Shown here one piece after another: positions 49,451 through 56,879 of a stretch of 64,000 nucleotides of DNA; positions within the stretch are counted from its first letter, which is position 1, and each line of letters opens with the position of its first letter. Under the pieces are notes generated by a model that worked only from the letters and a program-made list of their open reading frames with translations, was not told the DNA's origin and did no database searches. Source of the DNA: CAXXOK01 sp963674895 (lineage in GTDB: Bacteria; Bacillota; Clostridia; Christensenellales; Aristaeellaceae); NCBI GenBank assembly GCA_963674895.2, contig CAXXCY010000002.1:434001-498000 (forward strand), given 5' to 3'. The translations under genes were made by a program, and so were the position numbers.

Positions 49451-50254
49451 TTATTCGCCTGCGCCGAACCAGTAGGCAACGCTCTCCTCGAAGAAGCCTT
49501 CCGCGGTCAGCTGGGCGATTGCTTCGTTGATGGCGGCCTGCAGCGCCGTGCTGTTCAAGCCCATCGCGACGCCGAACTGCTCGGGTTCGCTTTCATCCTG
49601 GAACGCGATTTTGTACGCGCCGGGATTGGCGGCCAGGTAGCCGACTGCCACGGTGGAGTCCACCACGACGGCGTCCACTTCTCCGTTGGTCAGCTGCGTG
49701 AAGCAGGTGACGATCTTTTCGTTGGCGGAGATGGTGCAATCGATGGAGCCGGTGTCTTTATAATCCGACATCAGGATGTCCGAGGTGGTTTCCTTCTGCA
49801 CGGCGATGGTCATGCCATCCAGATCCAGGAAGCCGTTGATAACGGCGTCGGAATCGGCCTTGACCACGACGGCCTGATAGTTGTTGATGTACGGATCGGA
49901 GAAGAGCATCGTCTCCTTGCGCTCTTCGGTGATGGTCACGGCGGAGATGACGACGTCATAGTTCACGTCGATGCCCTGGAAAATGCCGTCCCACGCGGTG
50001 TTGACATAGTTGATTTCCAGGCCGAGCTTTTCGCCCAGCGCGTAGGCGAAGTCCACGTCGTAGCCGATGGGCGTTACTCCGTCGTCCGCGAACTCTTCGA
50101 AAGGAGGATAGCCGATTTCGCAGCCGATATTCAGCACGCCGTCCTGCATCAGCTTTACGCCGGACGTATCAATCGTTCCTTCGCTCGCGGCGAACGCCAT
50201 CGCGGGAATCAACAGGGCAACCGACAGTATGAGCGCAAGTATCTTTTTGTTCAT
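49451..50254 (-). CDS. Polar amino acid-binding protein of an ABC importer
   Basis: The 267-residue precursor has a standard signal peptide (MNKKILALILSVALLIPAMAFA, cut by signal peptidase I) and no lipobox Cys. The mature protein is a type II binding protein (SBP_bac_3): LNIGCEIGYPPFEEF, GYDVDFAYALGEKLGLEINYV (core GYDVDFAYALGEKLG), MLFSDPYINNYQAVVVKAD and TIAVQKETTSDI. Without a lipid or membrane anchor, a fusion-free binding protein in a Gram-positive cell is unusual; the extracytoplasmic part of the permease may hold it. It is the first gene of the operon. Confidence 0.9.
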   Translation of the reverse strand: MNKKILALILSVALLIPAMAFAASEGTIDTSGVKLMQDGVLNIGCEIGYPPFEEFADDGVTPIGYDVDFAYALGEKLGLEINYVNTAWDGIFQGIDVNYDVVISAVTITEERKETMLFSDPYINNYQAVVVKADSDAVINGFLDLDGMTIAVQKETTSDILMSDYKDTGSIDCTISANEKIVTCFTQLTNGEVDAVVVDSTVAVGYLAANPGAYKIAFQDESEPEQFGVAMGLNSTALQAAINEAIAQLTAEGFFEESVAYWFGAGE

Positions 50255-50311
50255 TGTTGTTATCCTCCTAATAAAATAAGAGTTGTTGTTACAACTCCTT
50301 TATTACTATAC

Positions 50312-50340
50312 AAAGTAACATATAGTTGTATGCATGTCAA
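50312..50340 (-). promoter_or_regulatory. Promoter of the amino acid importer operon
   Basis: On the minus strand TTGACA (50335-50340) and TACTTT (50312-50317) are 17 bases apart, about 58 bases before the ATG at 50254. Between them and the gene lies AGTTGTTGTTACAACT (50281-50296), a perfect-ended inverted repeat that could be an operator. Confidence 0.65.
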
Positions 50341-50540
50341 GCGTTTATGCACAAAATACAAAAAGAATACGATATTTTCGAAATGCTGATGAAAGCGAAG
50401 ACGCAAAAGGCTTGCAGGGTTTTTCGCACGAAGCGGCGCCGTTTCCGCCTTTTGCCTTTCCAATGCATAATATTAATCGAATCGAATATCCATGCATCCG
50501 CGGCAGGGCGCTTGGCTCGGGCGGGCAGCCGCTGAAGTCC

Positions 50541-50569
50541 TCGACCAAATTCCGCGGAAGTGATACAAT
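50541..50569 (+). promoter_or_regulatory. Probable promoter of the small protein/ABC1 kinase operon
   Basis: TCGACC (50541-50546) and TACAAT (50564-50569) are 17 bases apart, the latter within an extended GATACAAT. The -35 is weak. The rest of 50341-50540 shows no gene. Confidence 0.5.
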
Positions 50570-50653
50570 GAAACCGCCGAACAGAAATCTTGATTCCCTA
50601 AGAACCGTGATGCATATTCAAGCTATCCCGCCGAACCCAAAAGGAGCATACCC

Positions 50654-50953
50654 ATGAAAATTAACGAAGACGTTCGCAAGGTGATGATGGCGGGCCTGGG
50701 CGCGCTGAGCGTACTGGCCGAAAAAACGCAGGAAACCGTCGAATCGCTCGCCAAGAAAGGCGAAGAGGCGCTGGACCACGGGCAGGTGCTCAACGAGCGC
50801 CTGCGGCATACAATCAAACAGGCGATCCATGACGAGAAGCCGGAAACGCAGCCCGGTAAAGACGATATCCTAAGCGCCCTGGACCGGCTTTCGCCCGAAG
50901 AACTCAGGGAAATCAAAGAAAAGCTCAAGAGCCTCAGGCACGATGGAGAATAA
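50654..50953 (+). CDS. Small helical, phasin-like protein of unknown function
   Basis: The 99-residue protein is predicted wholly helical and highly charged. The N-terminal part (MKINEDVRKVMMAGLGALSV) could lie on a membrane, followed by EKTQETVESLAKKGEEALDHGQ, cited by ESLAKKGEEALDHG, a pattern seen in phasin-like proteins, and a C-terminal coil LSPEELREIKEKLKSL. Its end overlaps the ABC1 kinase gene by 11 bases. Small proteins of this type often precede AarF/UbiB genes in Firmicutes, so a functional partnership is likely. AAAGGAG precedes the ATG. I cannot give a function. Confidence 0.7.
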   Translation: MKINEDVRKVMMAGLGALSVLAEKTQETVESLAKKGEEALDHGQVLNERLRHTIKQAIHDEKPETQPGKDDILSALDRLSPEELREIKEKLKSLRHDGE

Positions 50954-52538
50954 CCGGAAAAGCCGCCGCAAAGGCGGGGAAACCGGCCGGTTTCTGCAGA
51001 TCGCGGGCATCCTGCACAGGCACAAGGTGATTCTGGGGGTTACGCCGGAAAAGCTGCGCGCGGTTTTGGATGACCTGGGGCCGACCTTCGTCAAGCTCGG
51101 CCAGCTCCTGTCCATGCGCACGGACCTGCTGCCGCCCAGGTACTGCGAAGAGCTGCAAAAGCTCCGCTCCGAGGTCAAGCCCATGCCGATGGACGAGGTT
51201 ACCCGCGTGGTGGAAACCTCGCTGGGGATGCCGCTTGCCGAAGCGTTTCCGGTGTTTGAACCCGTGCCGCTGGGCAGCGCATCGATCGCGCAGGCGCACG
51301 GCGCCGTGCTTCCGGACGGCGAAAAGGTTGTGGTCAAGGTGCAGCGCGAAGGCATCTACGACCGGATGGCCAGCGATATCGCGCTGCTGAAAAAGGCTGC
51401 CAAGCCGCTGAAATTCGTACCCACGGGCGAAACGGTGGATTTCGACATGGTGTTAAGCGAGCTTTGGAACGTTTCGCAGCAGGAGATGGATTTCCTGCAC
51501 GAGGCCGATAACGCCGAGGAGTTCATCCGGCTCAACCGGGACGTCGAATATGTCCATTGCCCGAAGCCGTACCGCGAGCTTTCCACGCGGCAGGTGCTGG
51601 TCATGGAAGCAGTCGGCGGCCTGCAAATCGACGATTGCGAGGCCCTGCGCGCGGAGGGATACGACCTGGCGGAAATCTGCCTCAAGCTGTGCGTAAACTA
51701 TATGAAGCAGGTGCTCGACGACGGGTTTTTCCACGCAGACCCGCACCCGGGCAACCTGCGCGTGCGCGACGGGCAGATCGTATGGCTGGACCTGGGGATG
51801 GTCGGCAGGCTGTCCGCCAAAGACCAGGCCGCGTTTGAAAAGGCGCTGGGCGCGGTGGCCGCGCGCGACGCCGACGGCGTGACAGAAGCGGTACTCTCCA
51901 TCACCAACCATACAGCACCGGTCGACCGCAAGGCGCTGCACGCCGACGTGAAAGAGATGCTCAATCGGTATCTGGAGATGGATATCGGCGAGATGAATAT
52001 CGGCGATATCATGCAGGATTATCTGCGGATCGCCCAAAGCCACCGGCTGACCCTTCCGCACGGCGTAACGCTGCTGGGGCGGGGCATCGGCACGCTGGAG
52101 GGCCTGGTGGCGGACGTCAGCCCCGAAACCAATCTGCTGCAGATTGTCGCCCAGCGGTTCGCCGCCAGGAAGCTTCAGGATTTCGACTGGAAACAGACGG
52201 TGACACAGAACGCGCAGGCCCTGTACGAATCCGTGCAGAAATCCCTGAGCACGCCCGCGCTTTTGAACGATACGCTGCGTTCCGCCGTGAATGGCAGCCT
52301 TGCCGTGCATGTGGAAACGGAGCCGTCCGCCGCGGCGCGGCGGGAAAACAGGAAGCGCGCCGGGCTTCTAAACCGCGCGATCGTATTTTCCGGCCTGTTT
52401 GTCGGCTCCAGCCTGCTGACGCTGTCGGGGACCGCGCCCCGCATGCTGGGCTTGCCCTGGCCCGCGGCGCTGGGCTTCGGCGCCTGCGCGCTGTATGCGC
52501 TGTACTGTTTGGTGCAGGTCCGGCGGAACAGGGAATAG
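50943..52538 (+). CDS. ABC1/AarF/UbiB-family atypical kinase
   Basis: The 531-residue protein has the ABC1 signatures: GPTFVKLGQLLSMR near residue 43 (KxGQ motif), VPLGSASIAQAHGAVL, KVVVKVQREGI with the nucleotide-binding Lys, EMDFLHEADNAEEF, FHADPHPGNLRV near 255 and VWLDLGMVGRL. Two membrane segments close the C-terminus (about 470-525), as in UbiB homologues. Relatives support isoprenoid-quinone or lipid metabolism in other bacteria. No quinone pathway is visible here and the organism appears anaerobic, so the lipid target is unknown. A hairpin terminator follows at 52597-52620. Confidence 0.9.
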   Translation: MENNRKSRRKGGETGRFLQIAGILHRHKVILGVTPEKLRAVLDDLGPTFVKLGQLLSMRTDLLPPRYCEELQKLRSEVKPMPMDEVTRVVETSLGMPLAEAFPVFEPVPLGSASIAQAHGAVLPDGEKVVVKVQREGIYDRMASDIALLKKAAKPLKFVPTGETVDFDMVLSELWNVSQQEMDFLHEADNAEEFIRLNRDVEYVHCPKPYRELSTRQVLVMEAVGGLQIDDCEALRAEGYDLAEICLKLCVNYMKQVLDDGFFHADPHPGNLRVRDGQIVWLDLGMVGRLSAKDQAAFEKALGAVAARDADGVTEAVLSITNHTAPVDRKALHADVKEMLNRYLEMDIGEMNIGDIMQDYLRIAQSHRLTLPHGVTLLGRGIGTLEGLVADVSPETNLLQIVAQRFAARKLQDFDWKQTVTQNAQALYESVQKSLSTPALLNDTLRSAVNGSLAVHVETEPSAAARRENRKRAGLLNRAIVFSGLFVGSSLLTLSGTAPRMLGLPWPAALGFGACALYALYCLVQVRRNRE

Positions 52539-52596
52539 CCGGACGTTTCGTTTGGCAGGCGGCAAAGCAAATAGCACAAACGGAATTTTGATATAT

Positions 52597-52620
52597 AAAG
52601 TATCTGGGCACAGATACTTT
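52597..52620 (+). terminator. Rho-independent terminator after the ABC1 kinase gene
   Basis: AAAGTATCTG pairs perfectly with CAGATACTTT around GGCA, followed by ATTATTTATTG. The next gene, lrp-like, starts 78 bases later in an AT-rich region likely to hold its own promoter. Confidence 0.75.
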
Positions 52621-52697
52621 ATTATTTATTGAATTGTTGAAAAATATTTAATAATGTCCATGTATATGTTAAAATCGCTTACAAGGGAGGGATACGC

Positions 52698-53126
52698 GTG
52701 GACGGCATGGACGAGGCGATCCTCAGGGAATTGAAACAAAATGCGCGGGCGTCAGCATCCGGGATCAGCAAGCGGGTCAGCCTGTCGGTCCCCGCCGTCG
52801 CGGAGCGGATCCGCAAGCTCGAGAACGCGGGGATCATCGAGGGCTACACCGTCCGCATCAACCGGGAAAAGACGGGCAAGGGCGTGCTCGCGTTCCTGCT
52901 GGCCTCAATCGGCGGCCCGGAGCATACCGGGGCCTTCCGGGAAGCGGTGGTCAGGCAGCCCTGCGTGCTGGAGTGCCACCATGTCGCGGGAACGTACGAC
53001 TACCTGCTTAAAGTAGCGGCGGAGGACATGCGGACGCTCGAAACGTTCATCTCCGAAACCCTGAAAACGATGCGGGGCGTTTCCGGCACGAACACGATGA
53101 TCGTACTGAAAACCCTCAAGGAATAG
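52698..53126 (+). CDS. Lrp/AsnC-family transcriptional regulator
   Basis: The 142-residue product has the Lrp layout: an N-terminal helix-turn-helix (residues 5-60, DEAILRELKQNARASASGIS and VPAVAERIRKLENAGII) and a C-terminal RAM effector domain (65-142) with GVLAFLLASIGG and CHHVAGTYDYLLKVAAED, the amino acid-binding core. GTG at 52698 with GGGAGGG eight bases upstream; an ATG three codons in is an alternative. The LysE-type exporter gene follows by 24 bases, the usual regulator-exporter pairing, so it probably senses an amino acid and switches on export. Confidence 0.92.
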   Translation: MDGMDEAILRELKQNARASASGISKRVSLSVPAVAERIRKLENAGIIEGYTVRINREKTGKGVLAFLLASIGGPEHTGAFREAVVRQPCVLECHHVAGTYDYLLKVAAEDMRTLETFISETLKTMRGVSGTNTMIVLKTLKE

Positions 53127-53150
53127 ATCAACGCATAGAAAGGCTTCGCC

Positions 53151-53801
53151 ATGATTTTCAAAGGGCTCCGTTTCGGGATGCTGTTACAGCTGGCCGTCGG
53201 GCCGGTGTGCTTTTTGGTGTTCCGCGCGTCCGCGGGTTACGGATTTTGGTCTGGATGGCAGGCCGCGCTGGCCGCTACGCTGGTGGACGCTGTTTTTGTG
53301 GCGCTGTCCGGCGCGGGCGCCGCCGCGCTGCTGCGCGGGGAAAAGGCGAAGGCGGCCTTGCGGTGGCTGGGCTGCCTGGTGCTGGTCCTGTTCGGCTTCA
53401 ACATTGTCCTGAGCGCTTTGGATATCCCGTTCCTGCCCGAAATCGCGCTGTTCACCGTGTCCGGAGGGAATTTCTTTTTGCAGGGGCTGGTGCTGACGGC
53501 CGCCAACCCGCTCACGATCGTATTCTGGAGCGGGATGTTCACCGCGCAGACGATGCAATATAACTGGAACAGACGGCAGCTGTTCTTCTTCGCCGCGGGC
53601 TGCGTGCTCTCCACCCTCCTGTCGCTGACGCTGGTCGCCGCGCTGGGCGGCTTGCTCGGCGGCTTTCTGCCGCAGATTGTGATTCGGATCATGAATATAG
53701 CCGTAGGGCTGGTGCTGATCGGGTATGGGGCAAAGCTTTTGCTGCAAAGGGATTCGGGCGGGGAAGCGCCTGTGAACGCGGATGCGAAGGATAATGCTTG
53801 A
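53151..53801 (+). CDS. LysE/RhtB-family amino acid exporter
   Basis: The 216-residue membrane protein has six hydrophobic segments and the family signature GLRFGMLLQLAVGPVCFLVFRASA near the N-terminus (core LQLAVGPVCFLVF), equivalent to the xGxxPGPxxxxx region of LysE. Other features are AALAATLVDAVFVALSGAGAAAL and TAANPLTIVFWSGMF near residue 122, the conserved NPxxxxFW segment. It should export a small amino acid or related metabolite by proton exchange under control of the Lrp-type regulator just upstream. Substrate is not determined. Confidence 0.9.
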   Translation: MIFKGLRFGMLLQLAVGPVCFLVFRASAGYGFWSGWQAALAATLVDAVFVALSGAGAAALLRGEKAKAALRWLGCLVLVLFGFNIVLSALDIPFLPEIALFTVSGGNFFLQGLVLTAANPLTIVFWSGMFTAQTMQYNWNRRQLFFFAAGCVLSTLLSLTLVAALGGLLGGFLPQIVIRIMNIAVGLVLIGYGAKLLLQRDSGGEAPVNADAKDNA

Positions 53802-53856
53802 CACTGCCTGCCGCTTTGTATAGAATGACAAAAATGCAACCATTTTGGAGGCTATC

Positions 53857-55266
53857 ATGAAACAATCCGGATTGGTTGCCGAACCGATTATCAAAGCCCG
53901 GACCCGGAAGCGCCTGGCGCCTTCGAAGGTTTCCGGGCCGCTTGTTTTTTGGGGGCGGTTTGTTGCGCCTTTGTATCTGCGGATCGCGCTGCGCTTCCGC
54001 GGAATCCGGATTCATAATCCGGAAGCAATCGTGCGGGCGATCGGCGATTTTCAGCAAAAGCGCACGCGCCTGATCATCGCCTTCCGGCATGCCTACGGCG
54101 ACGAGGCGCAGCTGATGTTCCATGTGTTTGAAAACCTGGTGCCGCGCTATGCCAGACGGATGCATTCGCCGCTCAAACGCGGGTCGGGCATGCGGCCGAT
54201 TCACGATTACGCGGTCGCGCTGTGGGGCGACGCGGTCATCCGGTTCATCCTGCCGCGCGTCGGCGCGCTGCCGGTTTACCATTCCAAGTACGACGCCGCG
54301 AGCCTGAACTCAATCCGCGGCGTGATGCGGGACGGCCCGAACCCCCTCGGTCTGGCGCCCGAGGGCCAGATTTCCTATCACGCGGAGACGCTGCCCAGAA
54401 TCGAGCAGGGCACGATTCGTATGGGGTTTTGGTGCGCGCGCGACCTGGACAAGGCCGGCCGGCCCGAGCATGTGCGCGTGCTGCCCCTTTCCGTGCATTA
54501 CCGGTACGATCCCCGGGATATCGGGAAAATCGCCGGGGCGCTATCGCACATCGAGGCGCTTTGCGGGCTGGAGCCAACCGCCGGCACAGACGGGCCGGCG
54601 CTTGAAAACCTGCTTTTGCGGATCGACAGGGCCGAAACCCGCCTTTTGCAGCTGACAGAATCCTATTACGCGGAAACCTACGGATACCAGCCGCCGTCCG
54701 CGCCCGAAAACGGCGCGGACAGTCCGGACGCGCGGCATGAACGCTGGATGGCGCTGCTTCCGTTCGCGATCGGGGTCGCGGAACGGATTTTGGGAATCGA
54801 GCCCGAAAGCGCCGACACCGTCCAGCGCATGTACCGCGTGCGACAGGCGGGGTGGGACCGTGTCTATCCCGAAAGCCCGGTGGAAGGGCTTGCTCCGCTT
54901 ACGGCCGTCCTCGCCGACCGCCGCACGGGCGAGGCGTGGTACGCGATGCGGCATATGGAGCTCGTCGACGTGATGGGCTACCATGACCCCGGATACCTGA
55001 ACGCGTCCGATCCGAGCTTTGACCGGATCGTGGAAACCGTGCTTACGCTTACGGACCTTGCGCACCGGCTGATGGGCGGTAATATCACCAACCGGCCCAA
55101 CAATATCCGCAAAAAAGCGGTGCTGGTACCCGGCGGGCTGATCGACCTGACGGACAAGCTGCCGGACTACCGCCTGCATACCAAACAAACCGTGCAGACG
55201 CTCACGGAGCAGCTCAGCGCGGAATTTTTAAATTGTATCGAGGTGTATCGCAATGGACAAGCATGA
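53857..55266 (+). CDS. PlsC-like acyltransferase protein with long C-terminal extension
   Basis: ATG 53857 with GGAGG five bases upstream. Of the 469 residues, about 25-235 resemble the glycerophosphate acyltransferase fold: FRHAYGDE at 77-83 in the place of the HX4D motif, but with His78 and Asp82 only four apart (HX3D), and LGLAPEGQISYHAE, which matches the PEG motif. The remaining 230 residues, with helical segments and FAIGVAERILGI, are unfamiliar. No membrane segment is obvious. It may transfer an acyl group to a phospholipid precursor or a glycolipid, but the altered catalytic spacing makes this uncertain. Its end overlaps the GPH symporter start by 14 bases. Confidence 0.6.
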   Translation: MKQSGLVAEPIIKARTRKRLAPSKVSGPLVFWGRFVAPLYLRIALRFRGIRIHNPEAIVRAIGDFQQKRTRLIIAFRHAYGDEAQLMFHVFENLVPRYARRMHSPLKRGSGMRPIHDYAVALWGDAVIRFILPRVGALPVYHSKYDAASLNSIRGVMRDGPNPLGLAPEGQISYHAETLPRIEQGTIRMGFWCARDLDKAGRPEHVRVLPLSVHYRYDPRDIGKIAGALSHIEALCGLEPTAGTDGPALENLLLRIDRAETRLLQLTESYYAETYGYQPPSAPENGADSPDARHERWMALLPFAIGVAERILGIEPESADTVQRMYRVRQAGWDRVYPESPVEGLAPLTAVLADRRTGEAWYAMRHMELVDVMGYHDPGYLNASDPSFDRIVETVLTLTDLAHRLMGGNITNRPNNIRKKAVLVPGGLIDLTDKLPDYRLHTKQTVQTLTEQLSAEFLNCIEVYRNGQA

Positions 55267-56623
55267 AACCGCTTCCGCGCCGCGCGGGGACGGGGCCAAA
55301 CTCCCGCTGCGCGTGAAGCTCGGGTTTGGGATCGGGGATCTGGGAGGCAATCTGTTCTTTACGGCGATGGGGTTTTACACGCTGTACTATCTGACGGACG
55401 TCGTCGGCATCGCGTCGGCGCTCGCCGGGGCAGCCATCCTGCTCGGGAAATTCTGGGACGCCGTCACCGACCCGATGATGGGCTTCGTGTCCGACCGCAC
55501 CCGCTCCCGCTGGGGCCGCAGGCGGCCTTACTTCCTGTTCGGCGCGCTGCCGCTTCTTTTAGCCTCGTGGTATTTCTTCTCCGCGCCCGATTTCGCGGGC
55601 AACCAGACCATCGGGTTTCTGTGGGCCACGGTCGTGCTGTGCCTGCTCAACACCGCGTATACGGTCGTCAACATCCCCTACGGCTCGCTGACGCCGGACC
55701 TCACGAAGGACTTTAAGGAGCGCACAACTTTAAACGGCTACCGGTTCAGCTTCGCGGTCATCGGCACGATCCTCGGAGCGGGTATCGTGCTGCCGATTGT
55801 CAATATGGTCGGCGATCCGCACAAGGGGTTCTCCGTCGTGGGCCTGCTGTTCGGTGTGCTGATGGCGGCGACCATCCTGGCCGTGTTTTTCAACGTCCGC
55901 GAATCGGCGGCCTCGCAGGCGGACAGGCCGAAGGAGAAGTTCTTCCCGACGTTTCTGGCCGTGTTTAAAAACGGCACCTATATAAGGCTCGCCGCGGTGT
56001 ATACCATGAACCTGACTGGCATTACGTTCGTGCAGACGATGCTGGTGTATTACTTCAAGTATATCTATCACAACGAGGGTATGACCACGGTCGCGCTGCT
56101 GCTTCTGCTGGGCGTGGCGATGGTCTGCGTGCCGATTTCCGTGCTGGTGGCCAAACGGCTTGGCAAGAAACGCACCTACCAGCTGGCGCTCGCCATCCTC
56201 ACCGTCAGCTGCCTCGGGATCTTCCTGTTTTCCCATACGCTGGGCATGAACTTTACGCTGGGCCTGATGGTGTTCGGCGGCGTGGGCATCGGTTTTGGCT
56301 ATGTGCCGCCGTTTGCGATGCTGCCCGACGTGGTCGAGGTGGACGCCGTGCAGACGAAGAACCGCAAGGATGGCGCGTACTACGGCATGTGGACGTTCTT
56401 TTCCAAGATCGGCGTCGCGCTGGCCGCCGCGCTGGCGGGCGTGTTCCTGGGCTTCGCGGGCTTCGTGGCCAACGTCGCGCAGCAGACCGGCGCCACGATC
56501 CTCACCATCCGCCTGCTGATCGGCCCCGCGCCCGCGCTGATTTTCCTGACCGGCATCTTCCTGGTGCAGAAGTATAAGCTGGACGAGAAGACATATAACG
56601 AGATCGTCAAGCAGGAACGTTAG
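55253..56623 (+). CDS. GPH-family (melibiose-carrier type) sugar:cation symporter
   Basis: The 456-residue protein has 12 membrane segments and the GPH hallmarks GFGIGDLGGNLFFTAMGFY near residue 24 (core GFGIGDLGGNLFF), KFWDAVTDPMMGFVSDRT near 67 and RWGRRRPYFLFGALP near 85, plus LPDVVEVDAVQTKNRKDGAYYG (core DVVEVDAVQTKNRKDG) in the second half. The family imports oligosaccharides, pentosides or glucuronides with sodium or protons. Coupling to an acyltransferase-like gene is odd and does not identify a substrate; lipid-like substrates are handled by the related MFSD2A branch, which makes a lysolipid transporter worth considering. Confidence 0.88.
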   Translation: MDKHETASAPRGDGAKLPLRVKLGFGIGDLGGNLFFTAMGFYTLYYLTDVVGIASALAGAAILLGKFWDAVTDPMMGFVSDRTRSRWGRRRPYFLFGALPLLLASWYFFSAPDFAGNQTIGFLWATVVLCLLNTAYTVVNIPYGSLTPDLTKDFKERTTLNGYRFSFAVIGTILGAGIVLPIVNMVGDPHKGFSVVGLLFGVLMAATILAVFFNVRESAASQADRPKEKFFPTFLAVFKNGTYIRLAAVYTMNLTGITFVQTMLVYYFKYIYHNEGMTTVALLLLLGVAMVCVPISVLVAKRLGKKRTYQLALAILTVSCLGIFLFSHTLGMNFTLGLMVFGGVGIGFGYVPPFAMLPDVVEVDAVQTKNRKDGAYYGMWTFFSKIGVALAAALAGVFLGFAGFVANVAQQTGATILTIRLLIGPAPALIFLTGIFLVQKYKLDEKTYNEIVKQER

Positions 56624-56625
56624 GG

Positions 56626-56745
56626 GCTTCTCCACTCGGTTTCATTGTCGCAGGCTGCACATTCGTTTGTCTGCTCTGTGAAACCTCCCAATCTCAGTTC
56701 GCTTTACGCTACGCGTAAGCACCCACAGGGTGCACGCTCACTTCG
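56626..56745. repeat. Dispersed repeat, family 2, copy A
   Basis: The block CCACTCGGTTT...GTCGC, then AAACCTCCCA and GTTCGCTTT followed by paired hairpins (TTACG-CTA-CGTAA type, and GCACCC-ACA-GGGTGC) recurs at 62345-62470. In the other copy the hairpins have different bases yet remain paired. No protein is evident. Confidence 0.65.
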
Positions 56746-56749
56746 ATTG

Positions 56750-56870
56750 CCCCTAAAACCCCGACAAGGGCGTTGCCCTTGACCCATCATTGGCCGCGCA
56801 TTGCGCGGCCAATATTGGGATTCAGGGGCACTGCCCCTGATCAGGGTTATATTGGGGAAGCCCCTAACGT
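56750..56870. repeat. Hairpin array after the symporter gene; dispersed repeat, family 1
   Basis: CAAGGGC-GTT-GCCCTTG, then ATTGGCCGCGC-ATT-GCGCGGCCAAT, then CAGGGGC-ACT-GCCCCTG. The first two align with the reverse complement of 47505-47560, where CAAGGGC reads CAAGTGC and its partner changes to match. It lies between convergent genes and probably ends both transcripts. Confidence 0.75.
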
Positions 56871-56879
56871 GCTTGTTTG

